Source: Acholeplasmataceae bacterium
GTDB taxonomy: Bacteria > Bacillota_I > Bacilli_A > Acholeplasmatales > Acholeplasmataceae
Reading direction: 5' to 3'
Length of the DNA: 64,000 bases
Assembly: GCA_007692425.1 (NCBI GenBank)
Contig: RECG01000019.1
Location: 1 to 64,000, forward strand
The notes beneath the pieces were generated by a model. It made no database searches. It had not been told where the DNA came from and saw nothing but the letters and a program-made list of their open reading frames with translations. Of the stretch, positions 15,151-23,713 are shown one piece after another; positions within the stretch are counted from its first letter, which is position 1; each line of letters begins with the position of its first letter. The position numbers were made by a program, and so were the translations under genes.

Positions 15151-15795
15151 TCAAGCAATCGCGTCGTGCACTTTTTGCATCAATGCTGTTTTCATGGCAT
15201 GGGTGCGGACCAGCAGGTCTTGGGTGGTCGCCTGATGTTTTTCGATGTCTTCCGGATCATCAAGTGATGACACATTGATCATGACATTCAACAAGGCCCC
15301 TTCGATGCCGGCTGCCAACATCAACGCTGCGACCCCGACATCCGAGACGGCCTGCTTGTTTCCATAGGTGAGAATGATGTCCAGACGTTCCAGGGCGGCA
15401 AGCCCCAGGTTGGCGACCATGGCAGGCACCTTGATGGCTTCCCTGGTGCCGGCTTGGATTTTCTCATGGCGGGCCAGGACTTCCACATCATCAGTCTTGG
15501 GCATCCGGTAAGCCGCCATGATCAGGTTGAAGGCTTCGGTGTCCTTGTCAACCAGGTGAAGCAGTTCTTCCTCGATGGCGGTCAACGACTCGAACACCTG
15601 GCTGAAACGTTCCTGGATGTCTGGATCGAGTGCCTTGAACTTCTTCTTGCCGATGGAAAGATGGCCGACCATGCGGGCCAGGGCGGTTCCGAGGGTCGCG
15701 GCCAGGGCGGCGACCGAGCCTCCGCCCGGTGCCGGTGACGGACTGTCGACTTCTTGGACAAATGATTTGAGCGTGTGTTGAATCAGTTTTTTCAT
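15151..15795 (-). CDS. fchA: Formiminotetrahydrofolate cyclodeaminase
   Basis: Converts 5-formimino-THF to 5,10-methenyl-THF and ammonia, recovering the one-carbon unit of histidine breakdown. The 214-aa protein has the family opening with SPSPAPGGGSVAALAATLG and is all helical, with SDVGVAALMLAAGIEGALLNV late in the chain. In animals this domain is fused to the formiminotransferase (FTCD); here it is separate. The start overlaps the hutI stop (ATGA) and follows GGAGG. It is the last gene of the seven-gene operon. Confidence 0.93.
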   Translation of the reverse strand: MKKLIQHTLKSFVQEVDSPSPAPGGGSVAALAATLGTALARMVGHLSIGKKKFKALDPDIQERFSQVFESLTAIEEELLHLVDKDTEAFNLIMAAYRMPKTDDVEVLARHEKIQAGTREAIKVPAMVANLGLAALERLDIILTYGNKQAVSDVGVAALMLAAGIEGALLNVMINVSSLDDPEDIEKHQATTQDLLVRTHAMKTALMQKVHDAIA

Positions 15796-17057
15796 GGGTT
15801 CCTCCTTGTGATCTGGCGGTCATGGACGACGCGTTGACCACCGATGTAGACATCTTTGACATGATTGATGCCGAAATGATAAAGCGTATAAGCGAGATTG
15901 GGGGCATCCAGCACGACCAGGTCGGCTTGTTTGCCGGTGGCGATCGAGCCGGTTTGTCCGGACAGACCAAGATGATAAGCGGCGTTCAACGTCACGGCGG
16001 ACAAGACTTCGCCCGGTTTCATTTTCAGCTGGTTGGCCGCGAGTTGCATGATCAACATGAAGTTCTCGGTCGGACAGCTGCCGGGGTTGTAGTCACCGGC
16101 CACGGCGACAGCCACCCCTTTGTCAATCATCGTGCGTGCGCGCGCGTACGCCCTGTTTAAATGGAAGGATGTGCCAGGCAGGATGTTGGCGACAGTATCG
16201 CTATCCGCCAGGCGTTCGATGTCGTCATTGGTGATGGCCATCAGGTGGTCGACGCTGGTCGCGCCCAGTTTGACACCTAAAGCCGTGCCTCCCAAAGAGA
16301 CGATTTCATCGGCGTGAATCTTGACCTTGAAGCCTTTGCGTTGGGCGGCGGTCAGGATGGTTTTCGCCTCTTGGACCGTGAAGGCGTTTTTCTCACAAAA
16401 AATATCGACAGCTTCAGCCAGGTCTTCCTTTTTGATGACATCGAGATCGCGGATGACCTGGTCGATGAAGGTCTTGCGTTTGTTGGTATAAGCTTTCGGC
16501 AAGGCGTGTGCGCCCATATAGGTCGAGATCAGACGTACCGGGTGTTGTTGGTTGAGTTGGCGTGCCACCTGAAGCTGTTTGCGTTCGGTTGCGCGTTCAA
16601 GCCCGTAACCGCTTTTGGCTTCAAGTGTCGTGACCCCGTGTGCCATCATCCGGTCAAGTGACGTATAGGCCTGTTTGAAAAGGGCCTCCGGTGTGGCCTC
16701 CTGGGTTTTTTTGACCGTGCCGTGGATGCCGCCACCCTTGGCCAGGATGTCAAGATAAGGGACACCTTCGCGTAAAAGGGCGAACTCATCTTCGCGGGAA
16801 CCGGCATGGACCAGATGAGAATGACCGTCAATGAACCCGGGACAGACGATGGCGCCGGCAAGATCATGGACAGTGGTCGACTCATCAATATGCTGCGCAC
16901 CGTCGCCCGCGCCAAAACCGATGATCACGCCATCCTTGATGGCGAGATAGGCATCATCGATACTCAGGATGTCATTCAGCTCCTGATGTCTGAGCGGTGG
17001 CTCATGATGGGGCGTATACAATGTTTTGATGTTGTAGAGGACAAGATCGGCGATCAT
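15792..17057 (-). CDS. hutI: Imidazolonepropionase
   Basis: Hydrolyses 4-imidazolone-5-propionate to N-formiminoglutamate, step 3 of histidine degradation. Amidohydrolase-fold protein of 421 aa with the metal and substrate motifs of the family: GFIDGHSHLVHAGSR (HxH) near residue 78, IHADEIVSLGG in the middle, and AGDYNPGSCPTEN with the late metal Asp. GTG at 17060 also opens the frame, but ATG 17057 is 8 nt after GGAG. It lies 12 nt after ftcD. Confidence 0.95.
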   Translation of the reverse strand: MIADLVLYNIKTLYTPHHEPPLRHQELNDILSIDDAYLAIKDGVIIGFGAGDGAQHIDESTTVHDLAGAIVCPGFIDGHSHLVHAGSREDEFALLREGVPYLDILAKGGGIHGTVKKTQEATPEALFKQAYTSLDRMMAHGVTTLEAKSGYGLERATERKQLQVARQLNQQHPVRLISTYMGAHALPKAYTNKRKTFIDQVIRDLDVIKKEDLAEAVDIFCEKNAFTVQEAKTILTAAQRKGFKVKIHADEIVSLGGTALGVKLGATSVDHLMAITNDDIERLADSDTVANILPGTSFHLNRAYARARTMIDKGVAVAVAGDYNPGSCPTENFMLIMQLAANQLKMKPGEVLSAVTLNAAYHLGLSGQTGSIATGKQADLVVLDAPNLAYTLYHFGINHVKDVYIGGQRVVHDRQITRRNP

Positions 17058-17069
17058 CACGGACGCTCC

Positions 17070-18035
17070 TTATGATAAATTGGCTTCGATGATTTTCAAC
17101 CTGTCGAAGTCACGCAGTTTAAGATATCGGATCGAGGCGTCGACCACGTCGTCAAGCGTCATGTCCTTGTCAAAAGGTTGACCGGTGACGCCATGATAAT
17201 ATTTGAGGGAATCGGTCAAGGCGGCTTTGGGAAACAAACCGACCACTTCTGAAGCGGTCACGTCGACCTGATAGCGGGCCGCTTCCATCTTGACGGTCTC
17301 GAAAATCCGGTATACCGGGTTTTTCTTGAAATCCAGGATGTTCATGGTCACCTGCACATGACCTTTGTCTTCAAGAAAAGCAGGACCGGCCTGGACGTAT
17401 TGAAAACCGCCGGTTGATTGGCGGATGGCCCTGGCGATCGCTTTCGCGATCTTCATGTCATCCGTGGCCAGATCGATGTTATAGGCCAACAAAGGGATGC
17501 GTGCGCCGATGGCGACCACACCGAAAGTCGGATGGATGGCCGCCGGACCAAAGTCAGGCTTCCAGTCAGATGTCTTGATCTTGTCTTTCATGCCTTCAAA
17601 TTCGCCTTTCCGGATCGCGGGCAAACGGGTTCTTGACGGCTCTTTGGCGGCGTCAGCGTAGAGATAGACGGGGATGTCCAAGGTTTCGGCGACTGTCTTG
17701 GCCAAGGTTTCAGCGTGGTCGATGCAATCCTCGATCGTGATTCCCTGGATGGGGATGAACGGGACGACATCAACCGCGCCCATGCGTGGATGTTCACCTT
17801 GGTGGGTGTTCATGTCGATCAGTTCGGCCGCCTTCTTGAAAAAGGCCAAAAGCGGTTTTTGCATGGCCATGGGGTCACCAATCAAGGTGATGACGGTGCG
17901 ATGATAGTCTTGATCGGGTTCAAGGCTGATCAGCTTGAAACCAGGTTGGTCTTTCAGGGGCTCGGTAATGGCGTGGATTTTAGCCAAATCCCTGCCTTCG
18001 GAAAGATTGGGTACGCATTGTACAATCGGGGTCAT
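17070..18035 (-). CDS. ftcD: Glutamate formiminotransferase
   Basis: Transfers the formimino group of N-formiminoglutamate to tetrahydrofolate, releasing glutamate. 321 aa, the stand-alone formiminotransferase size. Typical segments: VQCVPNLSEGRD at the N-terminus, HRTVITLIGDP, DMNTHQGEHPRMGAVDVVPFIP (folate/active-site His region) around residues 75-95, and GPAAIHPTFGVVAIGAR. SD AAGGAGG is inside the end of hutU. With fchA next door the organism uses the THF route instead of formiminoglutamase HutG. Confidence 0.95.
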   Translation of the reverse strand: MTPIVQCVPNLSEGRDLAKIHAITEPLKDQPGFKLISLEPDQDYHRTVITLIGDPMAMQKPLLAFFKKAAELIDMNTHQGEHPRMGAVDVVPFIPIQGITIEDCIDHAETLAKTVAETLDIPVYLYADAAKEPSRTRLPAIRKGEFEGMKDKIKTSDWKPDFGPAAIHPTFGVVAIGARIPLLAYNIDLATDDMKIAKAIARAIRQSTGGFQYVQAGPAFLEDKGHVQVTMNILDFKKNPVYRIFETVKMEAARYQVDVTASEVVGLFPKAALTDSLKYYHGVTGQPFDKDMTLDDVVDASIRYLKLRDFDRLKIIEANLS

Positions 18036-18036
18036 G

Positions 18037-20037
18037 TCATCGTCCTCCTTTGAAATATTGCTTGATGGTCTGTGTCACCAATGTCTCATCAGCCGTTTCC
18101 GGCCATGTGACCTGGGCGTTTGCTTCATCTTGATTGAACCGGGCGGTCACCTCGAGCGCGGCCTTGTTGCCGGCCCAGGCACGTCTGGCGACGCCGGTCA
18201 TGACATCGTGGATCAACGCTTCCTTGAGAATCGCATCGACCCGCTCGGAACCGTCTAACACCATGCCGTAGCCACCATTGATTGACCGGCCGATGCCGAC
18301 ACCACCGCCGTTATGGAGGGCGACCAGGCTCATGCCACGGGCGGCGTTGCCCAAAGCGACCTGAGTCGCCATGTCAGCCATGATGTTGGAACCATCCTTG
18401 ATGTTGGCGGTCTCACGGAATGGTGAATCGGTCCCACCCGTGTCATGGTGGTCACGACCGAGCATGATGGGGCCGGTCTCTTGTCTGCGGACCATGTCGT
18501 TGAACTTAAGGGCGATCTTGAGTCGGCCGGCGGCATCCTGATAAAGGATGCGGGCCTTGGTGCCGACAACCAGATTGTTCTTGTCGGCATCGTGGATCCA
18601 GTTGTAGTTGTCCTTGTCCTGGAAGCGTCTTTCAGGATCGATCATCGCCATCGCCGCCTGGTCGGTCTTGTCAAGATCTTCATCAAGACCGGATAGACAA
18701 ACCCAGCGGAAAGGACCGTAGCCATAATCGAACAAGACCGGTCCCATGATGTCTTCGACGTAGGAAGGATAAATGAAACCGTCAAGGTCGTCGCGTTGGT
18801 TTTTACAGATGTCCTTGACGCCGGCATCATAAAGCGCTTTTAAGAAACTGTTGCCATAATCAAAGAAATAGGTGCCGCGTTCAACGAGTGTCTTGACTGC
18901 CTGATGATGTTGGATAAGACTTTGGTCAACGGCCTTTTTGAAAGCCTTGGGATCCTCATCAAGCAGTTTGGTTCTTTGTTCAAAGGTCAGGCCTTGCGGG
19001 CAATAGCCCCCTTCATAAACCGCGTGACAGCTCGTCTGATCACTTAATAAATCGATGGCGATGTGTTTGTCGACCGCGTGTTGTAACAAATCGACGATAT
19101 TGCCATCAAAGGCGATGGCCAAAGGCTGTTTTTGCGTCATGGCTTCCTTGGCATAAGCAAAAGCCTCACCAGGATCATGGGCGACTTTGGAGACCCAGCC
19201 TTGGGCGAACCTGGTCTCGATCCGGGAACGGTCGACTTCGGCGATGATGCCCACACCCCCGGCGATTTCAACCGCCTTGCCTTGCGCGCCACTCATGCCA
19301 CCCAGACCGGATGAGACGAACAGGCGACCGGCCAGATCACCCGAGGCGATGCCCAGTTTCATCCGACCGGCATTGAGCAAGGTCGAATAGGTGCCATGGA
19401 CGATGCCCTGCGGGCCGATATACATCCAGCCGCCGGCCGTCATCTGGCCATAATTGGCAACACCGAGCGCGGCGGCCCGGTTGAATTGTTCCTGGTTGTC
19501 ATACATGCCGACCATCAAGCCGTTGGTCGTGATCACGCGCGGGGCGCGTGGGTGTGCGTCAAAAAGACCAAGCGGATGACCGGACATGACCACCAGCGTC
19601 TGGTGGTCGTTCATCTGGGCGAGATAGGCCTTGACAAGATGATACTGCATCCAGTTTTGCAAGACCTGTCCGGTTTCACCATAGGTGACCAGTTCATAGG
19701 GGTAAAGCGCGACATCGACGTCAAGGTTGTTGTCGATCATGACCTGGAAGGCCTTGCCTTCCAAGGTCTTACCGGGATACTTGTCGACCGGCAAGCCTTT
19801 GATGTCATGGTCCGGACGGAAACGATAACCGTAGATCCGTCCCATGGTCATCAGTTCTTTCGCGAATTCCGAGGCGAGCGTCTCATGCCATTTGACGGGG
19901 ATATAACGCAGGGCGTTCTTGAGTGCCTGCCGGCATTCGTCTTCCGATAACAGCAAGGCGCGCCTGGGTGCGCGCCGGATGCCCTTTTTAAATGTTGGAT
20001 GTTCAGGCAGGGATGGGAAAATCTGGTCTATTGTCAT
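18037..20037 (-). CDS. hutU: Urocanate hydratase
   Basis: Adds water to urocanate with tightly bound NAD as an electrophile, giving imidazolonepropionate; step 2 of the pathway. At 666 aa it belongs to the longer type of urocanase, unlike the roughly 550-aa Bacillus/Pseudomonas form. NAD-site motif GLGGMSGAQGKAVEIAGG and the C-terminal HNGGGVGIGRSINGGYGM are clear. GTG at 20046 opens the frame; ATG 20037 after GGAG is preferred and puts the start 6 nt beyond the hutH stop. Confidence 0.95.
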   Translation of the reverse strand: MTIDQIFPSLPEHPTFKKGIRRAPRRALLLSEDECRQALKNALRYIPVKWHETLASEFAKELMTMGRIYGYRFRPDHDIKGLPVDKYPGKTLEGKAFQVMIDNNLDVDVALYPYELVTYGETGQVLQNWMQYHLVKAYLAQMNDHQTLVVMSGHPLGLFDAHPRAPRVITTNGLMVGMYDNQEQFNRAAALGVANYGQMTAGGWMYIGPQGIVHGTYSTLLNAGRMKLGIASGDLAGRLFVSSGLGGMSGAQGKAVEIAGGVGIIAEVDRSRIETRFAQGWVSKVAHDPGEAFAYAKEAMTQKQPLAIAFDGNIVDLLQHAVDKHIAIDLLSDQTSCHAVYEGGYCPQGLTFEQRTKLLDEDPKAFKKAVDQSLIQHHQAVKTLVERGTYFFDYGNSFLKALYDAGVKDICKNQRDDLDGFIYPSYVEDIMGPVLFDYGYGPFRWVCLSGLDEDLDKTDQAAMAMIDPERRFQDKDNYNWIHDADKNNLVVGTKARILYQDAAGRLKIALKFNDMVRRQETGPIMLGRDHHDTGGTDSPFRETANIKDGSNIMADMATQVALGNAARGMSLVALHNGGGVGIGRSINGGYGMVLDGSERVDAILKEALIHDVMTGVARRAWAGNKAALEVTARFNQDEANAQVTWPETADETLVTQTIKQYFKGGR

Positions 20038-20042
20038 CAGGT

Positions 20043-21563
20043 TCACTCCTTGTCGGCATGCAACAATGCATCGATAAAGGCCTGGTCTGCCAATAAGGCA
20101 TCCATCTTGTGCAGATGGGGCTGCATCACCTCGTCCGAGGCAATAAAGGGAATGTTTTGGCGGATCATCTTGTGTGCTTTGGCAGTTTGTCTGGCGAGTT
20201 TATCCTTATCTCTAAAGTCGATGGCTTGGGCAGCTGTCATCATCTCCATGGCTACCACCTGACGCGTGTTTTCAAGGATCATGCCGGCCTTGCGGGCGGC
20301 AATCGACCCCATCGAGACATGGTCTTCCTGTCCGGCCGATGAAGGAATCGAATCGACCGAAGCCGGATGGGCGAGCACCTTGTTTTCGCTGACCAGCGAG
20401 GCCGCCGCGTATTGGACGATCATGAAACCTGAATTCAGACCGCACACCTTGATCAAAAAGGGTGGGAGCCCGTTGGACAAATGGGGATTGACCATCCGTT
20501 CCAAGCGGCGTTCACTGATGTTGGCCAGTTCGGCCAGCGCGATGCCCAGGTAATCGAAAGCGAGGGCGAGGGGCTGGCCATGGAAATTGCCGGCACTGAT
20601 GGCACGTTGTTGATCTATTAAAATGATGGGATTGTCGGTGACAGCGTTCATTTCCCGTTCGATGATGGCCTTGACGTGTTGGAACGCTTCCAATGAAGCG
20701 CCGTGCACCTGCGGGATACACCGCAGGCTATAGGCGTCCTGGACCCGTTTCTCACCTTGTCCGGTCACGAGACGACTGCCTTCCAGATGGGTGCGGATGA
20801 CTTTGGCAATCTCCATCTGGCCTTGGTGGTTCCTGACTTCATGAATGACGGGATGGAAGGCATCGATGATCCCCGTCAAGGCTTCTAAAGACATGGCGGC
20901 CGACAGATTGGCGGCCTCGAGCACATCAAAGGCGTCTGCAAGTGCGAGACCGCCAATCGCAGTCATCGCCTGCGTGCCGTTGATCAAAGACAGGCCTTCT
21001 TTGGCATGAAGCCGTTCGAGCGGCTTGATGCCTGTCTGTCTGAATCCTTCCTTGGTCGTCATTCTGACACCATCAATCCAAACTTCGCCAAGTCCGACAA
21101 GCGGCAGGCTCATGTGTGAAAGCAAAGCCAGGTCGCCACTCGCGCCCAGACTGCCTTTCTCAAACACCACCGGGATGACATTCTTGTTCAATAGTTCGAC
21201 CATTTTGTCAAGCGTGTCAAGACGGATGCCGCTATAGCCTTTGACCAAGGCATTGATGCGGAGGGCGAGCATCGCCCTGACAATGTCTTGAGACAGCGGT
21301 GCACCGACGCCGCAGGCGTGGCTTTTCAACAAGTTCATCTGCAATTCGCCGACATTGCCGTTGTCAATCGTCACATTGGCCAGTTCGCCGAAACCGGTAT
21401 TGATACCATAGACCGGTGTCTTGCCTTGGGCGGCTTCCGCGACAAAAGCACTGGCCTTGTCGACCAGTGTCCTGCTAGCCTCGTCAATGGCGACCTGCGC
21501 ATGATGACGGGCGATTTGCTTCAGACTTTCCAAATTGAGGGTCTTGCCATCGAGAATGATCAT
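20043..21563 (-). CDS. hutH: Histidine ammonia-lyase
   Basis: Removes ammonia from L-histidine to give urocanate, committing histidine to catabolism. 506 aa, normal length. The MIO cofactor is formed from Ala141-Ser142-Gly143 in GSLGASGDLALLSH, and the active-site Tyr lies in VYGINTGFGE (about residue 52). SD AGAGG precedes ATG. It lies 18 nt after ptb and its stop overlaps the Shine-Dalgarno of hutU. Confidence 0.97.
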   Translation of the reverse strand: MIILDGKTLNLESLKQIARHHAQVAIDEASRTLVDKASAFVAEAAQGKTPVYGINTGFGELANVTIDNGNVGELQMNLLKSHACGVGAPLSQDIVRAMLALRINALVKGYSGIRLDTLDKMVELLNKNVIPVVFEKGSLGASGDLALLSHMSLPLVGLGEVWIDGVRMTTKEGFRQTGIKPLERLHAKEGLSLINGTQAMTAIGGLALADAFDVLEAANLSAAMSLEALTGIIDAFHPVIHEVRNHQGQMEIAKVIRTHLEGSRLVTGQGEKRVQDAYSLRCIPQVHGASLEAFQHVKAIIEREMNAVTDNPIILIDQQRAISAGNFHGQPLALAFDYLGIALAELANISERRLERMVNPHLSNGLPPFLIKVCGLNSGFMIVQYAAASLVSENKVLAHPASVDSIPSSAGQEDHVSMGSIAARKAGMILENTRQVVAMEMMTAAQAIDFRDKDKLARQTAKAHKMIRQNIPFIASDEVMQPHLHKMDALLADQAFIDALLHADKE

Positions 21564-21581
21564 GTCTGTCCTCTTTTGATG

Positions 21582-22484
21582 TTATTGTTTGTCTGCCACC
21601 AGGCAGGCCAGGGCGATCGAATAAAACTTGTCTTCGGTCGCGTCGGCACGACTGGTCAGCACAATCGGCTTTTTGGCGCCGGCGATGATGCTGGCGCTTT
21701 TCGCACCCGCCAGAAACATCATGCTCTTGTAAAAGATGTTGCCGGATTCGATTGACGGCATCAGCAGAAAGTCGACATTGCCAGCCATCGGATCCGTGAC
21801 GCCCTTATGCAAGGCGGCTTCCTTGTTGATGGCATTGTCAAAGCCGAAAGGGCCGCCGACGGCACAGCCTTTGATGCGACCGTTCCGATAGCGGCTGACG
21901 AGTTCCTCGGCATCCAGGGTGGCTTGCATCTTCGGGTTGATTTTTTCAACTGCGGCGATACAGGCGACATTGGGTTTCTTGATGCCGAGGGCATAGGCGA
22001 TTTCAAGTCCGTTTTCAATGATTTCCTGTTTGGTGTCGACATCGGGGTCGATGTTCATCCCGCCGTCGCTCATCAAAACAATTTTATGATACTTGGGGAT
22101 TTCCAAGACGCTGACGTGTGACAGGCGGTTGGGCGTGCGCAGGCCATAATCGCGGTTGAGTGCAGCACGCAAAATGACAGATGTGTCGACAAACCCCTTC
22201 ATGAGGATATGTCCGCTGTGCTTGTGAACCAGCTTGACGGCTTCTTCACAGGCTTGGGTCTCATCCGCGACATCGATGATTTGCACATCGCTTTGGGGAA
22301 TCTTTAGCTGCGACAATGTCGCTTGGATGGCTTTTTTATCGCCGACCAAAACAGCCTGGATGATGCCGGCTTTCCTGGCCATGTGGACGGCCTCCAGGAC
22401 GGGTTGGTCATTGGCGGCGGCAACCACCAGCGTTTTCGGTTTGAGCAGCTGGGCCGCCTTGATCAAATCTTGCATGGTTTTCAT
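21582..22484 (-). CDS. ptb: Phosphate butyryltransferase
   Basis: Interconverts butyryl-CoA and butyryl-phosphate, feeding butyrate kinase. 300 aa, the length of Ptb and shorter than typical Pta. Family features: LVVAAANDQPVLEAV near the N-terminus, MKGFVDTSVILRAALN, LMSDGGMNIDPD, CAVGGPFGFDNAI and LLMPSIESGNIFYKSM. It sits between buk and hutH with gaps of 12 and 18 nt, so it is in the same transcript. Branched-chain acyl-CoAs are possible alternative substrates. Confidence 0.93.
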   Translation of the reverse strand: MKTMQDLIKAAQLLKPKTLVVAAANDQPVLEAVHMARKAGIIQAVLVGDKKAIQATLSQLKIPQSDVQIIDVADETQACEEAVKLVHKHSGHILMKGFVDTSVILRAALNRDYGLRTPNRLSHVSVLEIPKYHKIVLMSDGGMNIDPDVDTKQEIIENGLEIAYALGIKKPNVACIAAVEKINPKMQATLDAEELVSRYRNGRIKGCAVGGPFGFDNAINKEAALHKGVTDPMAGNVDFLLMPSIESGNIFYKSMMFLAGAKSASIIAGAKKPIVLTSRADATEDKFYSIALACLVADKQ

Positions 22485-22496
22485 GTCATCACCTGC

Positions 22497-23567
22497 TTAC
22501 GCATATGTTTTGGCTTCTTCTTCGCCTTTGAGGACGCGAAGCGCACCAAAGGCAAGGGCTTCCATTTCATCTTCGCCCGGATAGACCAGGACCTTGGCGA
22601 TGAAACGGACACGACTTTCAATCTGGTCGACGGCCCGTTTGTCATGGGCCAGTCCGCCGGTCAGCACGATGGCGTCGATGTCACCTTTGAGCACCGTCGC
22701 ACCGGCACCGATTTCCTTGGCGATCTGGTAGCACATGGCGTCAAAGATGACACGGGCTTTTTCATCACCAGCTTCGATGCGACGGCGGATTTCGCTGCCG
22801 TCATTGGTACCGAGATGGGCCACCAGTCCACCTTTGCCATAATTCTTGCGTTTGATTTCCGGCAAGGTGTACTTCCCGGAAAAGATCATTTTATACAAAG
22901 GTCCCATGGGCACGGAACCACTTCGTTCCGGTGACATCGGTCCATCACCGTCGAGGGCGTTGTTGACATCGATGACACGGCCCTTGCGATGGATACCGAC
23001 GCTGATGCCGCCGCCCAGATGGGCGACAATCATGTTAAGATCGTGGTAAGGTTTGCCGAGATCCTTGGCGACCTTGCGGGCGACGGCCTTTTGATTGAGG
23101 GCGTGGAAGAGGCTGTCACGTTGGATCTCCGGCATGCCGGTGATCCTGGCAATGTCGTCCATTTCATCGACCGCGACCGGATCGACGATGAAACTCGGGA
23201 TGCCATACCGGTCGGCGATGTCCTTGGCCAGCACGCAACCGAGATTGGAGGCATGCTCGCCGCGTGTCGCATTTTTCATATAATCGACCATGGCGTCATT
23301 GACTGCAAACGTGCCGCTTTCAATCGGTTTGAGCATGCCGCCACGACCGACGACCGCTGACAAGCCGGACAGGTCGATGCCCGCTTCAGCCAGGGCATCC
23401 AAGATGGTTTGCTTGCGAAAAGGGTACTGATCGATGATCTGGGTGTATGCCATGATTTCCTCGGTCGTGTGCTTGACCGAATGTTCAAACACACACCGTT
23501 CATCTTCATAAACGGCCAGCTTGGTGCTGGTCGATCCCGGGTTGATGGCAAGGATGCGATAAGTCAT
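22497..23567 (-). CDS. buk: Butyrate kinase
   Basis: Makes ATP from butyryl-phosphate (ASKHA fold), the last step of butyrate fermentation. 356 aa. The frame is open to 23705, but ATG 23567 follows GGGAGG and starts with the family N-terminus, MTYRILAINPGSTSTK (phosphate loop). Other motifs: GRGGMLKP, NMIVAHLGGGISVG and DGDGPMSPERSG. It is the promoter-proximal gene of the hut operon, and a cre site lies in the promoter. Confidence 0.95.
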   Translation of the reverse strand: MTYRILAINPGSTSTKLAVYEDERCVFEHSVKHTTEEIMAYTQIIDQYPFRKQTILDALAEAGIDLSGLSAVVGRGGMLKPIESGTFAVNDAMVDYMKNATRGEHASNLGCVLAKDIADRYGIPSFIVDPVAVDEMDDIARITGMPEIQRDSLFHALNQKAVARKVAKDLGKPYHDLNMIVAHLGGGISVGIHRKGRVIDVNNALDGDGPMSPERSGSVPMGPLYKMIFSGKYTLPEIKRKNYGKGGLVAHLGTNDGSEIRRRIEAGDEKARVIFDAMCYQIAKEIGAGATVLKGDIDAIVLTGGLAHDKRAVDQIESRVRFIAKVLVYPGEDEMEALAFGALRVLKGEEEAKTYA

Positions 23568-23604
23568 GTTTTCCTCCCTGTTTTGTACGTGAAAACCATC
23601 TATC

Positions 23605-23633
23605 ATTATACCATGTGAGCGCTTGCAACACAA
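23605..23633 (-). promoter_or_regulatory. Promoter of the buk-ptb-hut operon
   Basis: On the minus strand TTGTGT (23628-23633), 17-bp spacer, TATAAT (23605-23610), 38 bp upstream of buk. Confidence 0.8.
23613..23628 (-). promoter_or_regulatory. CcpA-type cre site in the buk-hut promoter
   Basis: Minus-strand TTGCAAGCGCTCACAT matches the Bacillus cre consensus WTGNNARCGNWWWCAW at all but one fixed position. It fills the spacer between -35 and -10, the placement expected for repression when preferred sugars are present. Confidence 0.75.
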
Positions 23634-23678
23634 CCACCTGACAGGCAAAGAACAGACGATTTTTAAGACTTGTCGATC

Positions 23679-23702
23679 AAAAAACACCTCTTTCGAGGTG
23701 TT
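23679..23702 (-). terminator. Terminator of the ankyrin gene
   Basis: Minus-strand AACACCTC, GAAA loop, GAGGTGTT and a T6 run, 12 bp after the ankyrin gene stop. Confidence 0.9.
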
Positions 23703-23713
23703 CATGGTATGAA

